Source: Polaromonas sp.
Lineage (GTDB): Bacteria > Pseudomonadota > Gammaproteobacteria > Burkholderiales > Burkholderiaceae_C
Assembly: GCA_026786065.1 (NCBI GenBank)
Contig: JAJAYS010000330.1
Location: 1 to 6,257 of the forward strand
Direction: 5' to 3'
Length of the DNA stretch: 6,257 nt
A program made the translations under genes and the position numbers. Below are positions 5,570 through 6,257 of this stretch, piece after piece (the stretch's first letter is position 1; each line of letters starts with the position of its first letter). Below the pieces are notes generated by a model. That model saw only the letters and a list, made by a program, of their open reading frames with translations. It was not told where the DNA came from and searched no databases.

Positions 5570-6257
5570 TCAGCCCTTGTTGTCCATGGCCGAACGCAAG
5601 CCGTCGGACAGGATGTTGAATGAAATCGAGGTGATGAAGATCATCACGCCCGGCAGCGCAGCAACCCACGGTTGCACGTAGAGCGCGGTACGCAGGGTGT
5701 TGAGCATCAGGCCCCACTCCGGCTCGGGCGGCTTCACGCCCAGGCCCAAAAACGACAGGCCCGACGCCAGGATCATCGAAACCGCGATCAGGCTGGTGGC
5801 ATAGACAAAAATCGGCCCCAGAACGTTGCCCAGCACATGCACGCGCACGATGGTGAAGGCGTTGGCGCCTGAGGCGCGCGCGGCTTCCACATAGTCGCGT
5901 CCGCGCACCTGCGTAGTGACGCTTTCGGCAACGCGGGCGATCTGAGGGATGAAAACAATGGTCAATGAGATCAGTGAGTTGACGATGCCTGCGCCCAGCA
6001 CCCCCGACAGCGCGATGGCCAGCAGTACCGACGGGAACGCGTAGAAAACGTCGATGGTCCGCATGATGACGGCATTGACGATGCCGCCCGCATAGCCGGC
6101 CAGGATGCCGATGGCCGAGCCCAGCATGAACGCGACGATTACCGGTGTGATGCCGACGAACAGCGACAGACGTGCACCGACGATCAGCCGGGACAGCATA
6201 TCGCGGCCCAGCTCGTCGGTGCCAAGCGGAAAACCTGTGGTACCGATCGGCTTGAGC
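5570..6257 (-). CDS. ABC transporter permease, DppC/OppC type (5' end outside window)
   Basis: The C-terminal 228 residues of a binding-protein-dependent inner-membrane permease. The frame is open to the right edge: the first visible residues, PIGTTGFPLGTDELGRDMLSR, are the conserved GTDxLGRDxLSRLIxGAR block that follows the first helix in DppC proteins. The methionine at 6199 is therefore internal. About five hydrophobic segments follow. The cytoplasmic coupling (EAA) loop is YVEAARASGANAFTIVRVH, and the late motif LGLGVKPPEPEWGLML is classic for this family. Full-length relatives have about 280-300 residues, so roughly 50-70 are missing. In the EAA loop the usual H-x-x-P-N is HVLGN, with Gly for Pro. 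The stop (5572-5570) is 3 bases before the OppF-type start. The DppB-type permease and the solute-binding protein are expected further right. Confidence 0.96.
   Translation of the reverse strand, partial: LKPIGTTGFPLGTDELGRDMLSRLIVGARLSLFVGITPVIVAFMLGSAIGILAGYAGGIVNAVIMRTIDVFYAFPSVLLAIALSGVLGAGIVNSLISLTIVFIPQIARVAESVTTQVRGRDYVEAARASGANAFTIVRVHVLGNVLGPIFVYATSLIAVSMILASGLSFLGLGVKPPEPEWGLMLNTLRTALYVQPWVAALPGVMIFITSISFNILSDGLRSAMDNKG
5574..5578 (-). promoter_or_regulatory. Ribosome binding site of the OppF-type ATPase
   Basis: AAGGG on the minus strand, 7 bases before the ATG at 5566. It sits inside the end of the permease gene and fixes the ATPase start. Confidence 0.65.

Overview
The window looks like chromosomal DNA from a GC-rich betaproteobacterium, most plausibly Burkholderiales and perhaps Comamonadaceae. 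This rests on GC-rich third codon positions, the family resemblance of the acyl-CoA dehydrogenase tail, and the gene content. The taxonomic call is inference from sequence feel, not from a search.

Left part (1-718, + strand): the 3' end of a long-type acyl-CoA dehydrogenase. It is coupled by a TGATG overlap to a 75-residue protein with two predicted membrane helices. A 124-nt gap follows. Next is a complete GTG-started Asp/Glu/hydantoin racemase-family gene (843-1595, + strand) that carries both catalytic cysteines at the family's standard positions, Cys76 and Cys181.

Right part (1696-6257, - strand, read right to left): one apparent operon. In order of transcription it holds an incomplete DppC/OppC-type permease, an OppF/DppF-type ATPase, an OppD/DppD-type ATPase, a 65-residue AtzG-like (DUF4089) protein, and a 471-residue amidase-signature enzyme of the GatA/AtzE type with an intact Lys82/Ser157/Ser181 triad. 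The last two genes share an ATGA overlap, which fits co-translation of a two-subunit GatC/GatA-like complex, as known for AtzG-AtzE. The solute-binding protein and the second permease (DppB type) are not in the window; if present they would lie beyond its right edge.

Working model (inference): a peptide/nickel-family ABC importer takes up a small amide- or ureide-like nitrogen compound, and the AtzE/AtzG-type complex hydrolyses it in the cytoplasm. The convergent racemase, 100 bp from the amidase, may interconvert enantiomers of a hydantoin-like or amino-acid-like substrate of the same pathway. No cyanuric acid or biuret genes are visible, so the true substrate is open. The main points of interest are this AtzEG pair outside an evident s-triazine context, the F-before-D order of the ATPases, and a 163-nt gap with short repeats inside an otherwise tight operon. 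I saw no RNA genes, CRISPR arrays, insertion sequences or origins.
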